Shown piece by piece: positions 24,737 to 32,921 of a DNA stretch of 64,000 nucleotides (position 1 is the first letter of the stretch; each line of letters opens with the position of its first letter). The DNA is from Bacillota bacterium (GTDB taxonomy: Bacteria > Bacillota > Clostridia > Christensenellales > QAND01), in the NCBI GenBank assembly GCA_003150225.1, contig QAND01000011.1, forward strand, positions 16,267 to 80,266, read 5' to 3'. The notes under the pieces are model-generated. The model had not been told where the DNA came from, ran no database searches, and worked only from the letters and a program-made list of their open reading frames with translations. The position numbers were made by a program, and so were the translations under genes.

Positions 24737-25333
24737 ATGCCGTTGATTCGTCCCGCCACCCCCAAGGATGCTGCCACCATGAGCCGCATCCACGCCCTGT
24801 CCTGGAAAGCCGCGTACGGGGATATCCTGCCCCAGGCCTACCTCAGCCAGCTCCCACAGGAGCACTGGGTCCCCTTCTTTCTTCATAATCTGGGGAAGAA
24901 CGGATTCAAAGCCTATCTCAGCATTTTGAAGGGGCAGGCTGTGGGCTGTGTTACCTTCGGGCCCGGCCGCAGGGAGATCCAGGGCGCACGCCAGGAAGGG
25001 GACTGGGGCGAAATCTATTCCCTCTATATCCTGCCGGAATATACCGGCCAGGGGCAGGGAAAGGCCCTTTTGCAGCATGCTCTCCGTCAAATGAAAGACG
25101 CCGGTCAAAAGGGCTGCTACCTCTGGGTGCTTCAGGAAAACCGGGATGCCCGGGGATTCTACCATGCCATGGGCTTTCAGAACGATCTGGTCCCCAGCGT
25201 CTTCACCCTGATGGACCGGGAGATTACCGACCTTCGCTATTCCAAGGCTTTCTCCCCCGCCGGCAGAGAACCAGGCGCTTTGGATGCTTCAGCCCATCGG
25301 CGCCCGTGGGACGACGGGGACCCCCGCTCATAA
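24737..25333 (+). CDS. GNAT-family N-acetyltransferase
   Basis: Cytosolic acetyl-CoA-dependent acetyltransferase of unknown substrate. The 198-residue product starts MPLIRPATPKDAATMSRIHALSWKAAYGDILP, a frequent GNAT beginning, and carries the acetyl-CoA loop YTGQGQGKALLQHAL followed by a beta4-alpha4 segment (GCYLWVLQENRDARGFYHAMGF). AAAGGAG precedes the ATG at 9 bases. About 35 C-terminal residues after the GNAT fold look unstructured. It is transcribed alone, divergent from the flippase gene and convergent with the CapA-like gene. A GC-rich hairpin (about 24649-24677) lies upstream. Confidence 0.9.
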   Translation: MPLIRPATPKDAATMSRIHALSWKAAYGDILPQAYLSQLPQEHWVPFFLHNLGKNGFKAYLSILKGQAVGCVTFGPGRREIQGARQEGDWGEIYSLYILPEYTGQGQGKALLQHALRQMKDAGQKGCYLWVLQENRDARGFYHAMGFQNDLVPSVFTLMDREITDLRYSKAFSPAGREPGALDASAHRRPWDDGDPRS

Positions 25334-25359
25334 AAATCAACTCTATGTAAAAAAACAGT

Positions 25360-25386
25360 AAAAGGACACCAAATGGTGTCCTTTTT
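25360..25386 (+). terminator. Terminator after the GNAT gene
   Basis: Perfect 11-bp stem (25360-25370 with 25375-25385), loop AAAT, then T run on the plus strand. It lies 26 bases after the stop. Confidence 0.9.
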
Positions 25387-25488
25387 CCGTCTGCAAGGCC
25401 GTCCCCGCCGATACGGGGCACCGGCACGCTTACGCTGCGCAGCCGGCCCTTCTATCCTTACTATATAAGGGAGAGCCTCTCCCCCCGC

Positions 25489-26847
25489 TCACTGCTCCGG
25501 GGAGGGGCTCTCCCCCCTCAGGGCCCGGTTGGTATCATCCAGCTCCTGCTGCTGGGCCTGGAAAAAGGCCTCCCATTCCGCCAGTCCATCCCCCACGATG
25601 GCCATGGTGCGGTCGTAGGATTTTTCCGCGTCCCGTACTCCGTTGGAGCTGTTCCCAAGGCCCAGTTCCCCGCTCCAGTCCTCCGTTCCCTTATCCAGGG
25701 GAACGATCTGGTACACCTTTCGCCCATCCTGGGTGTAAAGATGCACCCAGGTAGGCAGGATCTCCCCGCCGGTGACCCGGACAGATCCGTCGGAATACTT
25801 GGTAAAGGTAAAGGTTACAAACATCCCATCCTCGGTATGTCCCGTCTTGATGTCGTCCATCTGGGCAATCCGCTGATTGGACACCGCGTTGCCCATGGAG
25901 TAGACGCACAGGGTGGATTTTCCCGAAACCTCCGATTCGATTACCGTCACGGGCTGCACCACATGGGGATGGCACCCCACGATGACGTCGATGCCCAAAT
26001 CGCTGAGCTTCTGAGCCATGGCCTCCTGGGTTTTGTTCTGCTGGATGTGATACTCATCCCCCCAGTGGATGTAGGCCACCAGGGCCTCCGCTCCCTCCGC
26101 CTTCATGTTGGCGATATCTTCGGCCATATCGTCATAGAACTCGTCCAGCCGGTCGTAGGCGAACATGTTGATCAGCTGGCTGCTGTCGGTGGTGCAGGGG
26201 ATGGCGTTGATGGATTTCCTTCCATCCGCCAGATAGGCTCCATGGGTATAGCTCACCATGCCCACCTTGATGCCGTTGATGCTCTGCACCCGGTAGTTCT
26301 TATCGGTGGCCTGGGTCCGGGTGCCGGTATAGGGCAGTCCCTTTTCGGTCAGCACCTGGGTGGTCCGCACCATGCCGTTCTCCCCCGAATCGTTGGCATG
26401 GTTGTTGGCAGTGGTCACCAAATCAAAGCCGGCAGTGAGGATGCTGTCCACCAGGCTGTCGGGCGTCCGGAAGGTGGGATACCCCTGGTACTTGCTCCCT
26501 GGCAGGGTCAGTTCCAAATTGATGGTGGCAAAATCCACCTGCTTCACATAGGGTGCCAGCACCGAAAAGATGTTGTCAAAGCGGTAGCTCCCGTCCGACT
26601 GCTTGGTCGCCGTCAGGATGGGACTATGGATTAGAATATCCCCGGTGTTGCCCAGGGTAGCAGTGGCAACGGGGCGGATGGTCAAATCCGGGGTAGGGGT
26701 AGGTGTCACATCCCCGCCCACCGGCTGGGAGCCCGGCTCTTGTCCCCCCCTCAAATGCAGGCCGATGGCCACCCCGGCCAGCACCAGGATCATCACCGCA
26801 ATGACAACCGCAAACCGGCGGCGGTTCCGCCGGGCAGAATGATTCAT
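25489..26847 (-). CDS. CapA-like (PgsA/CapA metallophosphoesterase-fold) membrane protein
   Basis: Member of the CapA family linked in some bacteria to poly-gamma-glutamate capsule, but widespread and often of unknown role. The 452-residue product starts MNHSARRNRRRFAVVIAVMI (GGAGG upstream), has one transmembrane helix (residues 10-32), a short Pro/Thr linker, then the CapA domain with GNTGDILIHSPIL, NLELTLPGS, NNHANDSGENG, HWGDEYH and GCHPHVVQPV, the metal-site motifs. No capB/capC-like partners are nearby, so capsule synthesis is unlikely from context. The gene stands alone. A weak hairpin follows at 25469-25485. Confidence 0.88.
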   Translation of the reverse strand: MNHSARRNRRRFAVVIAVMILVLAGVAIGLHLRGGQEPGSQPVGGDVTPTPTPDLTIRPVATATLGNTGDILIHSPILTATKQSDGSYRFDNIFSVLAPYVKQVDFATINLELTLPGSKYQGYPTFRTPDSLVDSILTAGFDLVTTANNHANDSGENGMVRTTQVLTEKGLPYTGTRTQATDKNYRVQSINGIKVGMVSYTHGAYLADGRKSINAIPCTTDSSQLINMFAYDRLDEFYDDMAEDIANMKAEGAEALVAYIHWGDEYHIQQNKTQEAMAQKLSDLGIDVIVGCHPHVVQPVTVIESEVSGKSTLCVYSMGNAVSNQRIAQMDDIKTGHTEDGMFVTFTFTKYSDGSVRVTGGEILPTWVHLYTQDGRKVYQIVPLDKGTEDWSGELGLGNSSNGVRDAEKSYDRTMAIVGDGLAEWEAFFQAQQQELDDTNRALRGESPSPEQ

Positions 26848-26880
26848 ATGCATACCTCCATGGGAGTTGGTCTCTTTAAA

Positions 26881-26909
26881 ATTGTACCGACAAACCATTT
26901 GGAACACAA
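26881..26909 (-). promoter_or_regulatory. Possible promoter of the CapA-like gene
   Basis: Minus strand: TACAAT (26881-26886), 17-base spacer, and a poor -35 TTGTGT (26904-26909). Position about 35 bases before the start codon is suitable. Confidence 0.4.
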
Positions 26910-27006
26910 GGAGTTTTCTTCTCTTATTCCATCATTCGTCCAAAATTTTCAAGGAAAATACAGAAAATGGTGATAGAGAAATAAGGATATGCAGGAAATG
27001 AAAGGA

Positions 27007-27024
27007 TTGATAATTTTTTAACAA
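27007..27024 (+). promoter_or_regulatory. Rex-type redox operator 1 of adhE
   Basis: TTGATAATTTTTTAACAA matches the Rex consensus of clostridia (TTGTTAA-N4-TTAACAA) with one mismatch. It ends 5 bases before the -35 box. Rex binding is released by high NADH, which would switch adhE on. Confidence 0.8.
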
Positions 27025-27029
27025 TCCTG

Positions 27030-27058
27030 TTGACTTTTCAAAATGGCCTTGCTACAAT
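27030..27058 (+). promoter_or_regulatory. Sigma-A promoter of adhE
   Basis: TTGACT (27030-27035), 17-base spacer, TACAAT (27053-27058). Expected start near 27065, about 105 bases before adhE. It is bracketed by two Rex-type sites. Confidence 0.85.
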
Positions 27059-27074
27059 GAGCACAGACCGGAGA

Positions 27075-27092
27075 TTGATAATTATTTAACAA
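27075..27092 (+). promoter_or_regulatory. Rex-type redox operator 2 of adhE
   Basis: TTGATAATTATTTAACAA, again one mismatch from the TTGTTAA-N4-TTAACAA consensus. It begins about 10 bases downstream of the expected transcription start, where bound repressor would block initiation or elongation. Its centre is 68 bases from that of operator 1. Confidence 0.8.
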
Positions 27093-27171
27093 ACTATCCC
27101 AATGCCACCAAAGGACGGCGGACCCTGCGTCCGCGAGTCCATAAAATTTTATGAGAAGGATGGACGCTATC

Positions 27172-29799
27172 ATGGAAAAAAACGTAAAATCCAAAGCCGT
27201 TGCACCCAAACTGGTGGAAACCGCTGAGGACCTCGCCGCCAAGATCGCTGAGGTACGGGAAGCCCAAAGAATTTTCGCCAATTATACCCAGGAGCAGGTG
27301 GACAAAATCTTCTTTGCCGCCGCCATGGCCGCCAATAAGGCCCGGATTCCCCTGGCCAAGATGGCCGTAGCCGAGACCGGCATGGGCATCGTAGAGGATA
27401 AGGTCATCAAAAACCACTACGCCTCCGAATACATCTATAACGCCTACCGGGATACCAAAACCTGCGGCGTCATCGAGGAGGACGCCTCCTACGCCTTTAA
27501 GAAGGTAGCCGAGCCCGTGGGCCTGGTGGCCGCGGTCATTCCCACCACCAACCCCACCTCCACCGCCATCTTCAAGACTCTGATCTCCCTGAAGACCCGG
27601 AACGGCATCATCATCAGCCCCCATCCCCGGGCCAAGGGTTGCACCATCGAGGCCAGCCGGATCGTCCTGGAGGCCGCCGTGGCTGCCGGCGCACCCGCTG
27701 GCATCATCGGATGGATCGACGTGCCCTCCCTGGAGCTCACCAACATGCTGATGCAGGAGGCGGACATCATCCTAGCCACCGGTGGTCCCGGCATGGTGAA
27801 AGCCGCTTATAGCTCCGGCAAGCCCGCCATCGGCGTAGGCCCCGGCAACGTGCCCGCCATCATCGATGACAGCGCCGATATCACCATGGCCGTCAACTCC
27901 ATCATCCATAGCAAAACCTTTGATAACGGCATGATCTGCGCCAGCGAGCAGTCCGTGATCATTCTGGAATCCGTCTACAACAAGGTTCGCAAAGAGTTTG
28001 CCGACCGGGGATGCCATATCCTCAAAGCCGCCGAGCTGGATAAGGTCCGTGCCATCATCCTCAACGATGCCGGCGCCGTCAACGCCAAGATCGTAGGCCA
28101 GAGCGCCCACACCATCGCGGCGCTTGCCGGGGTGGAGGTTCCCGAGGACGCCAAGATCCTCATCGGCGAGGTCACCAGCGTGGATGTAGCCGAGCCCTTC
28201 GCCCATGAGAAATTGTCCCCCGTGCTGGCCATGTACAAGGCCAAGGACTTCGACGACGCTGTGGCCAAGGCCGAGCAGCTAGTTGCGGACGGCGGGTACG
28301 GCCACTCCTCCTCCATCTATATCGATGTGGTGACTGGCCAGGAGAAGCTGGAGAAGTTCGAGCACGCCATGAAGACCTGCCGGATCCTCATCAATACCCC
28401 CAGCAGCCAGGGCGGCATTGGCGACCTGTACAACTTCAAACTCAAGCCCTCCCTGACCCTGGGCTGCGGTTCCTGGGGCGGCAACTCGGTATCCGAGAAC
28501 GTGGGCGTCAAACATCTGATCAACATCAAAACCGTGGCCGAGAGGAGAGAGAATATGCTTTGGTTCAGAGCCCCCAGTAAGGTTTATTTCAAACGCGGAT
28601 GCTTGCCGGTGGCCCTCAATGAGCTGAAGAACGTGATGGGCAAAAAGCGCGCCTTCATCGTAACCGACTCCTTCCTGTTCCAGAACGGCTATACCAAGCC
28701 CATCACCGACCGGCTGGATGCCATGGGCATCGTGCACACCACCTTCTTCGATGTAGCGCCCGATCCCACCCTGGGCTGCGCCAAGGCCGGTGCTGCCGCC
28801 ATGCAGGACTTCCAGCCCGACTGCATCATCGCCATCGGCGGCGGCTCCGCCATGGACGCCGGTAAGATCATGTGGACCATGTATGAGCACCCCGGCGTAG
28901 ACTTCATGGACCTTGCCATGCGGTTTATGGACATCCGGAAGCGGGTCTACACCTTCCCCAAGATGGGTGAAAAGGCCGCCTTTATCGCCATCCCCACCAC
29001 CGCTGGTACCGGCTCCGAGGTAACCCCCTTCGCCATCATCACCGACGAGGCTTCCGGCGTGAAGTACCCCATCGCCGACTACGAGCTGCTGCCCACCATG
29101 GCCATCGTGGACGCCGACATGATGATGAATATGCCCAAGAGCCTGACGGCCGCCTCCGGCATCGACGTTCTGACCCACGCCCTTGAGGCCTATGCCGCCA
29201 TGCTGGCCACCGATTATACCGACGGCCTGGCCTTAAAGGCCATGAAGCTGGTCATGAACTACCTGCCCCGGGCCTATGAGAACGGCGCCGAGGATCCCGA
29301 AGCCCGTGAGAAGATGGCCGACGCCGCCACCATGGCCGGCATGGCCTTCGCCAACGCCTTCCTGGGCGTATGCCACTCCATGGCTCATAAGCTGGGCGCC
29401 TTCCATCACCTGCCCCACGGCATCGCCAACGCCATGCTTTTGACCGAGGTGCTGCGGTACAACGCCGATCCCAAGCCCCGTAAGATGGGCACCTTCCCCC
29501 AGTACGAGTATCCCCACACCCTGGAGCGCTACGCCGAGTGCGCCGACTTCATGGGCATCAAGGGAAAGAACAACGAGGAGAAGCTGGAGAACCTCATCGC
29601 CGCCATCGAGGATCTGAAGTCCAAGATCGGCATCCGCAAATGCATCCGCGACTACGGCGTCAAGGAGGAGGATTTCCTCGCCACGCTGGACGAGATGGTG
29701 GAGCAGGCCTTCGACGACCAGTGCACCGGCGCCAACCCCCGGTATCCCCTTATGAGCGAGCTCAAGGAGATGTACCTGCGGGCCTACTACGGAAAATAA
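27172..29799 (+). CDS. adhE: Bifunctional acetaldehyde/alcohol dehydrogenase AdhE
   Basis: Reduces acetyl-CoA to acetaldehyde and then ethanol, re-oxidising two NADH; the protein forms spirosome filaments. The 875-residue product has an N-terminal aldehyde dehydrogenase domain (catalytic Cys in NGMICASEQSVI) and, after a linker near residue 445, an iron-dependent alcohol dehydrogenase domain (GGGSAMDAGKIMW; iron-binding His in CHSMAHKLGAFHHLPHG). The ATG at 27172 is preferred (AGAAGGA 11 bases upstream); in-frame ATGs at 27151 and 27160 are alternatives. Two Rex-type operators control the promoter, tying the gene to the NADH/NAD ratio. Monocistronic, with its own terminator. Confidence 0.97.
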   Translation: MEKNVKSKAVAPKLVETAEDLAAKIAEVREAQRIFANYTQEQVDKIFFAAAMAANKARIPLAKMAVAETGMGIVEDKVIKNHYASEYIYNAYRDTKTCGVIEEDASYAFKKVAEPVGLVAAVIPTTNPTSTAIFKTLISLKTRNGIIISPHPRAKGCTIEASRIVLEAAVAAGAPAGIIGWIDVPSLELTNMLMQEADIILATGGPGMVKAAYSSGKPAIGVGPGNVPAIIDDSADITMAVNSIIHSKTFDNGMICASEQSVIILESVYNKVRKEFADRGCHILKAAELDKVRAIILNDAGAVNAKIVGQSAHTIAALAGVEVPEDAKILIGEVTSVDVAEPFAHEKLSPVLAMYKAKDFDDAVAKAEQLVADGGYGHSSSIYIDVVTGQEKLEKFEHAMKTCRILINTPSSQGGIGDLYNFKLKPSLTLGCGSWGGNSVSENVGVKHLINIKTVAERRENMLWFRAPSKVYFKRGCLPVALNELKNVMGKKRAFIVTDSFLFQNGYTKPITDRLDAMGIVHTTFFDVAPDPTLGCAKAGAAAMQDFQPDCIIAIGGGSAMDAGKIMWTMYEHPGVDFMDLAMRFMDIRKRVYTFPKMGEKAAFIAIPTTAGTGSEVTPFAIITDEASGVKYPIADYELLPTMAIVDADMMMNMPKSLTAASGIDVLTHALEAYAAMLATDYTDGLALKAMKLVMNYLPRAYENGAEDPEAREKMADAATMAGMAFANAFLGVCHSMAHKLGAFHHLPHGIANAMLLTEVLRYNADPKPRKMGTFPQYEYPHTLERYAECADFMGIKGKNNEEKLENLIAAIEDLKSKIGIRKCIRDYGVKEEDFLATLDEMVEQAFDDQCTGANPRYPLMSELKEMYLRAYYGK

Positions 29800-29829
29800 A
29801 CCCCAATATCCCGGTGTCCCTACACGGAA

Positions 29830-29863
29830 AAAGGAAGCCCCCCACCATGGGGCTTCCTTTGTT
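29830..29863 (+). terminator. Terminator after adhE
   Basis: Perfect 12-bp stem (29830-29841 with 29849-29860), 7-base loop, then TTTGTTT. It starts 30 bases after the adhE stop. Confidence 0.85.
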
Positions 29864-29888
29864 TATACACGCGTGGCCGCCCACCATT

Positions 29889-29921
29889 AAAAAAACAGCC
29901 CCTTTAAGGGGCTGTTTTTTT
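29889..29921 (-). terminator. Bidirectional terminator at the end of spoVT
   Basis: AACAGCCCC/GGGGCTGTT palindrome with seven A on one side and seven T on the other. On the minus strand it immediately follows (and overlaps by two bases) the spoVT stop codon; on the plus strand it backs up the adhE terminator. Confidence 0.9.
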
Positions 29922-30477
29922 AATGCTCCATCTGCTTTCCTAGGAAGATGGCGGCGGTACTGGCCACCTTGGCCTCCACCTCCCCAAACTCCTTGTTGCC
30001 GTTCCGGTTGAGGATGACCACCGCGCCGATGGCCTCCCCCTGGGATAGGATCGGACAGATGATCTGGGCCTGATAGGCGCCGCCGTCGCTCTCCATCTCC
30101 AGGATGGCCACGGGTTTGTTGCCCGATTCCCGGCCGGTAATATACACCGTCCGCTGGGCCATCATGTTCTCCACATCCCGGGAGATGCTCCTGTCCATAT
30201 ACTCCTTTTTGCCGCTTCCCGCCGCGGCGATGACCATATCGCTGTCGCAGATCAACGCCGTTTGGTCCAGCGTCTTATAGATGGATTCCGCGTACTCCTG
30301 TGCGAATTCCCCCATCTCCCCGATGGGAGAATATTTTCTCAAAATGACCCCGCCTTCTCGGTCGGTAAAGATCTCCAAGGGGTCCCCTTCTCGGATCCGC
30401 ATGGTGCGGCGGATTTCCTTGGGGATTACCACCCTGCCCAGATCGTCGATCCGTCTAACAATGCCGGTTGCTTTCAT
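29920..30477 (-). CDS. spoVT: Stage V sporulation transcription regulator SpoVT
   Basis: Late forespore regulator that modulates sigma-G genes and spore properties. The 185-residue product has an N-terminal swapped-hairpin AbrB domain (MKATGIVRRIDDLGRVVIPKEIRRTMRIREGDPLEI) and a C-terminal GAF-like domain (from about residue 60). Length is typical. Its B. subtilis neighbours mfd and yabM are both in this window but not adjacent here. A TTGACT/TAAAAT promoter lies upstream; I see no clear sigma-G motif. Confidence 0.96.
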   Translation of the reverse strand: MKATGIVRRIDDLGRVVIPKEIRRTMRIREGDPLEIFTDREGGVILRKYSPIGEMGEFAQEYAESIYKTLDQTALICDSDMVIAAAGSGKKEYMDRSISRDVENMMAQRTVYITGRESGNKPVAILEMESDGGAYQAQIICPILSQGEAIGAVVILNRNGNKEFGEVEAKVASTAAIFLGKQMEH

Positions 30478-30529
30478 TCCCTTTCCTCCCTAAATGCTAC
30501 TTGCCCTGTTAGTATTTGAAAGGGTTGGA

Positions 30530-30557
30530 ATTTTATGCGCCCACGGCATCCAGTCAA
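30530..30557 (-). promoter_or_regulatory. Possible promoter of spoVT
   Basis: Minus strand: TTGACT (30552-30557), 16-base spacer, TAAAAT (30530-30535), about 50 bases before the start. Divergent to the metal efflux promoter 30 bases away. Confidence 0.5.
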
Positions 30558-30585
30558 AATGGATGCGCAAAACGTCTGAAAAGGG

Positions 30586-30613
30586 TTGACTTTTTCGCTC
30601 CATCACATATAAT
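30586..30613 (+). promoter_or_regulatory. Promoter of the metal efflux unit
   Basis: TTGACT (30586-30591), 16-base spacer, consensus TATAAT (30608-30613). The expected start lies inside or next to the inverted repeat at 30626-30645. Confidence 0.8.
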
Positions 30614-30625
30614 AAACATACAAAC

Positions 30626-30645
30626 AATTAAACAATCATTTAATT
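30626..30645 (+). promoter_or_regulatory. Inverted repeat, likely ArsR/SmtB-family operator
   Basis: AATTAAA-N6-TTTAATT, a perfect 7-6-7 palindrome 12 bases after the -10 box and 31 bases before the first gene. Its AT-rich dyad form and place suit the ArsR-type repressor encoded at 32922-33329, but direct evidence is lacking. Confidence 0.55.
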
Positions 30646-30676
30646 ATTTAATCCATTGTTAGGGGGAGCCATTACC

Positions 30677-30895
30677 ATGAAGAAAACCTACCGTCTCAAG
30701 GATCTGGACTGCGCCAACTGCGCCGCCAAGATGGAAAATCGTATCGGCAAAATCAACGGCGTTACCTCCGCCAGCATCAGTTTTATGACCCAGAAGCTAA
30801 CGCTGGAAGCCCAGGACGACCGGTTTGACGACATTCTCTCCGAGGTCAAGAAGGCGGTCAAAAAGGTGGATTCTGCCGTAGAGCTGGTGGGATAA
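30677..30895 (+). CDS. Free-standing heavy-metal-associated (HMA) domain protein
   Basis: A 72-residue soluble ferredoxin-like metal carrier or acceptor. It starts MKKTYRLKDLDCANCAAKMENRI at 30677 (GGGGGAG 8 bases upstream) and has the CxxC metal site as DCANCA; an Asp directly before CxxC is common in zinc/cadmium-type HMA domains rather than copper ones. It is followed 59 bases later by a P-type ATPase that lacks any N-terminal HMA domain, so the two probably act as one pump made of two chains. Confidence 0.9.
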   Translation: MKKTYRLKDLDCANCAAKMENRIGKINGVTSASISFMTQKLTLEAQDDRFDDILSEVKKAVKKVDSAVELVG

Positions 30896-30954
30896 TCCTT
30901 TCCGCGCCGAGGTTGCGTCCGCCGGCCTTTTCCAGGCAATAAGGAGTCGTTACG

Positions 30955-32811
30955 ATGAGCAAGCGTCAAAAAATCACCCTATTCCGCATTCTGGCCTCGG
31001 TGGCCGTCTGCGTCTTCCCCATGGTGTTGCCCTTGGGGGATCCCCTCCGGCTGGCCGTCTTTTTGGCCGCCTATCTGCTGGTGGGCGGCGATGTCCTTTG
31101 GGAGGCGCTGACGGGTATCCTTCACGGCCAGATCTTCGATGAGAACTTTCTCATGGCCCTGGCAACGGTGGGCGCTTTCCTATTGGGGGATTATCTGGAA
31201 GCCATGGCGGTGATGGTGTTCTACCAGGTAGGAGAGCTGTTCCAATCCTACGCCGTGGGCAAATCCCGCAAATCCATCGCCCAGCTCATGGACATCCGCC
31301 CGGACTACGCCGTGCTTCTGCGACAGGGCCAGGAGCTTCGGGTGGATCCCGAAGAGGTCCAGGTAGGGGATTCCATCATCGTCCGGCCGGGAGAGCGCAT
31401 CCCACTGGACGGCGTCATCCTCGCCGGCCATAGCTCCATGGACACCTCGGCCCTGACGGGGGAATCCCTTCCCCGGGACGCGGTTCCCGGCCAGGAGGTC
31501 ATCAGCGGATGCATCAACCTCACCGGTATCCTCACCATAGAGGTCACCAAGGAGTTTGGGGAATCCACCGTGGCCAAGATTTTGGACCTGGTGGAAAACG
31601 CCAGCAGCAAGAAAGCCAACGTGGAGAACTTCATCACCAAGTTTGCCCGGTACTATACCCCCACCGTGGTCATCGCCGCCGTTCTGCTTGCCCTGTCCCT
31701 GCCCCTTTTGATCCCCGGCATGGCCCTGGGAGAAAGCGTGCGGCGGGCCCTGTCCTTCCTGGTGGTCTCCTGTCCCTGCGCCCTTGTGATCTCCATCCCT
31801 CTCAGCTTCTTCGGCGGCATCGGCGGCGCCTCCAAATGCGGCGTCCTCATCAAGGGCAGCAACTACATGGAGGCCCTTGCCCGAGCGGAAGCGGTGGTCT
31901 TCGATAAAACCGGGACTCTTACCAAAGGCTCCTTTGCCGTCACCGGCGTCTATCCCGCTCCCGGCATAGAACAAAAAACCCTTTTAGAGCTGGCAGCCCA
32001 TGGGGAGAATTACAGCAACCATCCCATTTCCCGCTCCATCCTGGCGGCATACGGCAAAGCCGTGGATCAGGACCGCATCGGCAGCGTGGAGGAGGTCCCC
32101 GGCAAGGGGCTCATCGCCACGGTGGACGGCCATCGCCTATACGCCGGCAACGACAAGCTCATGGAACTGGCGGGAGTGGCCTACTCCTCCCCCGATGTTG
32201 TTGGCACAGTGGTCCATCTGGCCCATGAAGGCCGGTATCTAGGCTGCATCGCCATCGCTGATCAGATCAAGGAGGACGCCAAATACGCCGTCTCCGCCCT
32301 GCGGGCAGCCGGCGTCCGGAAAACCGTAATGCTGACGGGGGACGCCGACGCCATCGGCCGCAAGGTGGCTGGAGACCTGGGGCTGGACGAGGTCTATACT
32401 CAACTGCTCCCCGCCGATAAGGTGGAGCGCATGGAATCCATCCTCAGCTCCGCCTCTGAGAAGGGCACGGTGGTCTTTGTGGGAGACGGCATCAACGATG
32501 CCCCGGTGCTGGCCCGGGCCGATGTGGGCATCGCCATGGGCGGCCTGGGCTCCGACGCTGCCATCGAGGCTGCGGATGTGGTCATTATGACCGACGAGCC
32601 CAGCCAGGTAGCCACCGCCATCAAGATCTCCAAAAAGACCCTTGCCATCGCCTGGCAGAACATTGTCTTCGCCCTGGGGGTCAAGGTCGTGGTGCTGATC
32701 CTGTCGGCCATTGGAATGGCCTCCATGTGGGCGGCGGTCTTCGCGGACGTGGGGGTATCGGTGATCGCCATCCTCAACGCCATCCGGGCACTTTCCGTAA
32801 AAAACCTTTAA
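30955..32811 (+). CDS. P1B-type ATPase, Zn2+/Cd2+/Pb2+ class
   Basis: Exports divalent heavy metals across the membrane using ATP. The 618-residue product has the TGES actuator motif, the membrane site CPC in SCPCALVISIPLS, the phosphorylation motif DKTGTLTKG, the NHPIS histidine motif of the N domain, and GDGINDAP. Conserved Lys in ALGVKVVVL and Asp in ADVGVSVIAIL of the last two helices are the signature of the P1B-2 (zinc/cadmium/lead) group. No metal-binding domain is fused at the N-terminus; that role falls to the separate HMA protein just upstream. AAGGAG precedes the ATG. Confidence 0.95.
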   Translation: MSKRQKITLFRILASVAVCVFPMVLPLGDPLRLAVFLAAYLLVGGDVLWEALTGILHGQIFDENFLMALATVGAFLLGDYLEAMAVMVFYQVGELFQSYAVGKSRKSIAQLMDIRPDYAVLLRQGQELRVDPEEVQVGDSIIVRPGERIPLDGVILAGHSSMDTSALTGESLPRDAVPGQEVISGCINLTGILTIEVTKEFGESTVAKILDLVENASSKKANVENFITKFARYYTPTVVIAAVLLALSLPLLIPGMALGESVRRALSFLVVSCPCALVISIPLSFFGGIGGASKCGVLIKGSNYMEALARAEAVVFDKTGTLTKGSFAVTGVYPAPGIEQKTLLELAAHGENYSNHPISRSILAAYGKAVDQDRIGSVEEVPGKGLIATVDGHRLYAGNDKLMELAGVAYSSPDVVGTVVHLAHEGRYLGCIAIADQIKEDAKYAVSALRAAGVRKTVMLTGDADAIGRKVAGDLGLDEVYTQLLPADKVERMESILSSASEKGTVVFVGDGINDAPVLARADVGIAMGGLGSDAAIEAADVVIMTDEPSQVATAIKISKKTLAIAWQNIVFALGVKVVVLILSAIGMASMWAAVFADVGVSVIAILNAIRALSVKNL

Positions 32812-32828
32812 CTCCTCGCAAAAACCAG

Positions 32829-32855
32829 CGGGCTTCCCCCAGGGGAAGCCCGTTT
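32829..32855 (+). terminator. Hairpin terminator after the metal ATPase
   Basis: Perfect 11-bp stem (32829-32839 with 32842-32852), 2-base loop, followed only by TTT. The weak T run suggests partial readthrough into the regulator gene. Confidence 0.6.
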
Positions 32856-32882
32856 GACGTTATGGGACCCAAGGCCTATAAT
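32854..32882 (+). promoter_or_regulatory. Promoter of the ArsR-type regulator
   Basis: TTGACG (32854-32859), 17-base spacer, consensus TATAAT (32877-32882), 40 bases before the start codon. The -35 begins in the tail of the upstream hairpin. Confidence 0.8.
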
Positions 32883-32921
32883 AATAGAAAAACGCGGCCG
32901 TTGCCGGAAAAGGGGAATGAT

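Noticed and set aside
28279..29178. Open frame of 299 codons opposite adhE
   Set aside because: Shadow frame of the alcohol dehydrogenase domain; repetitive Gly/His/Val composition and no start signal.
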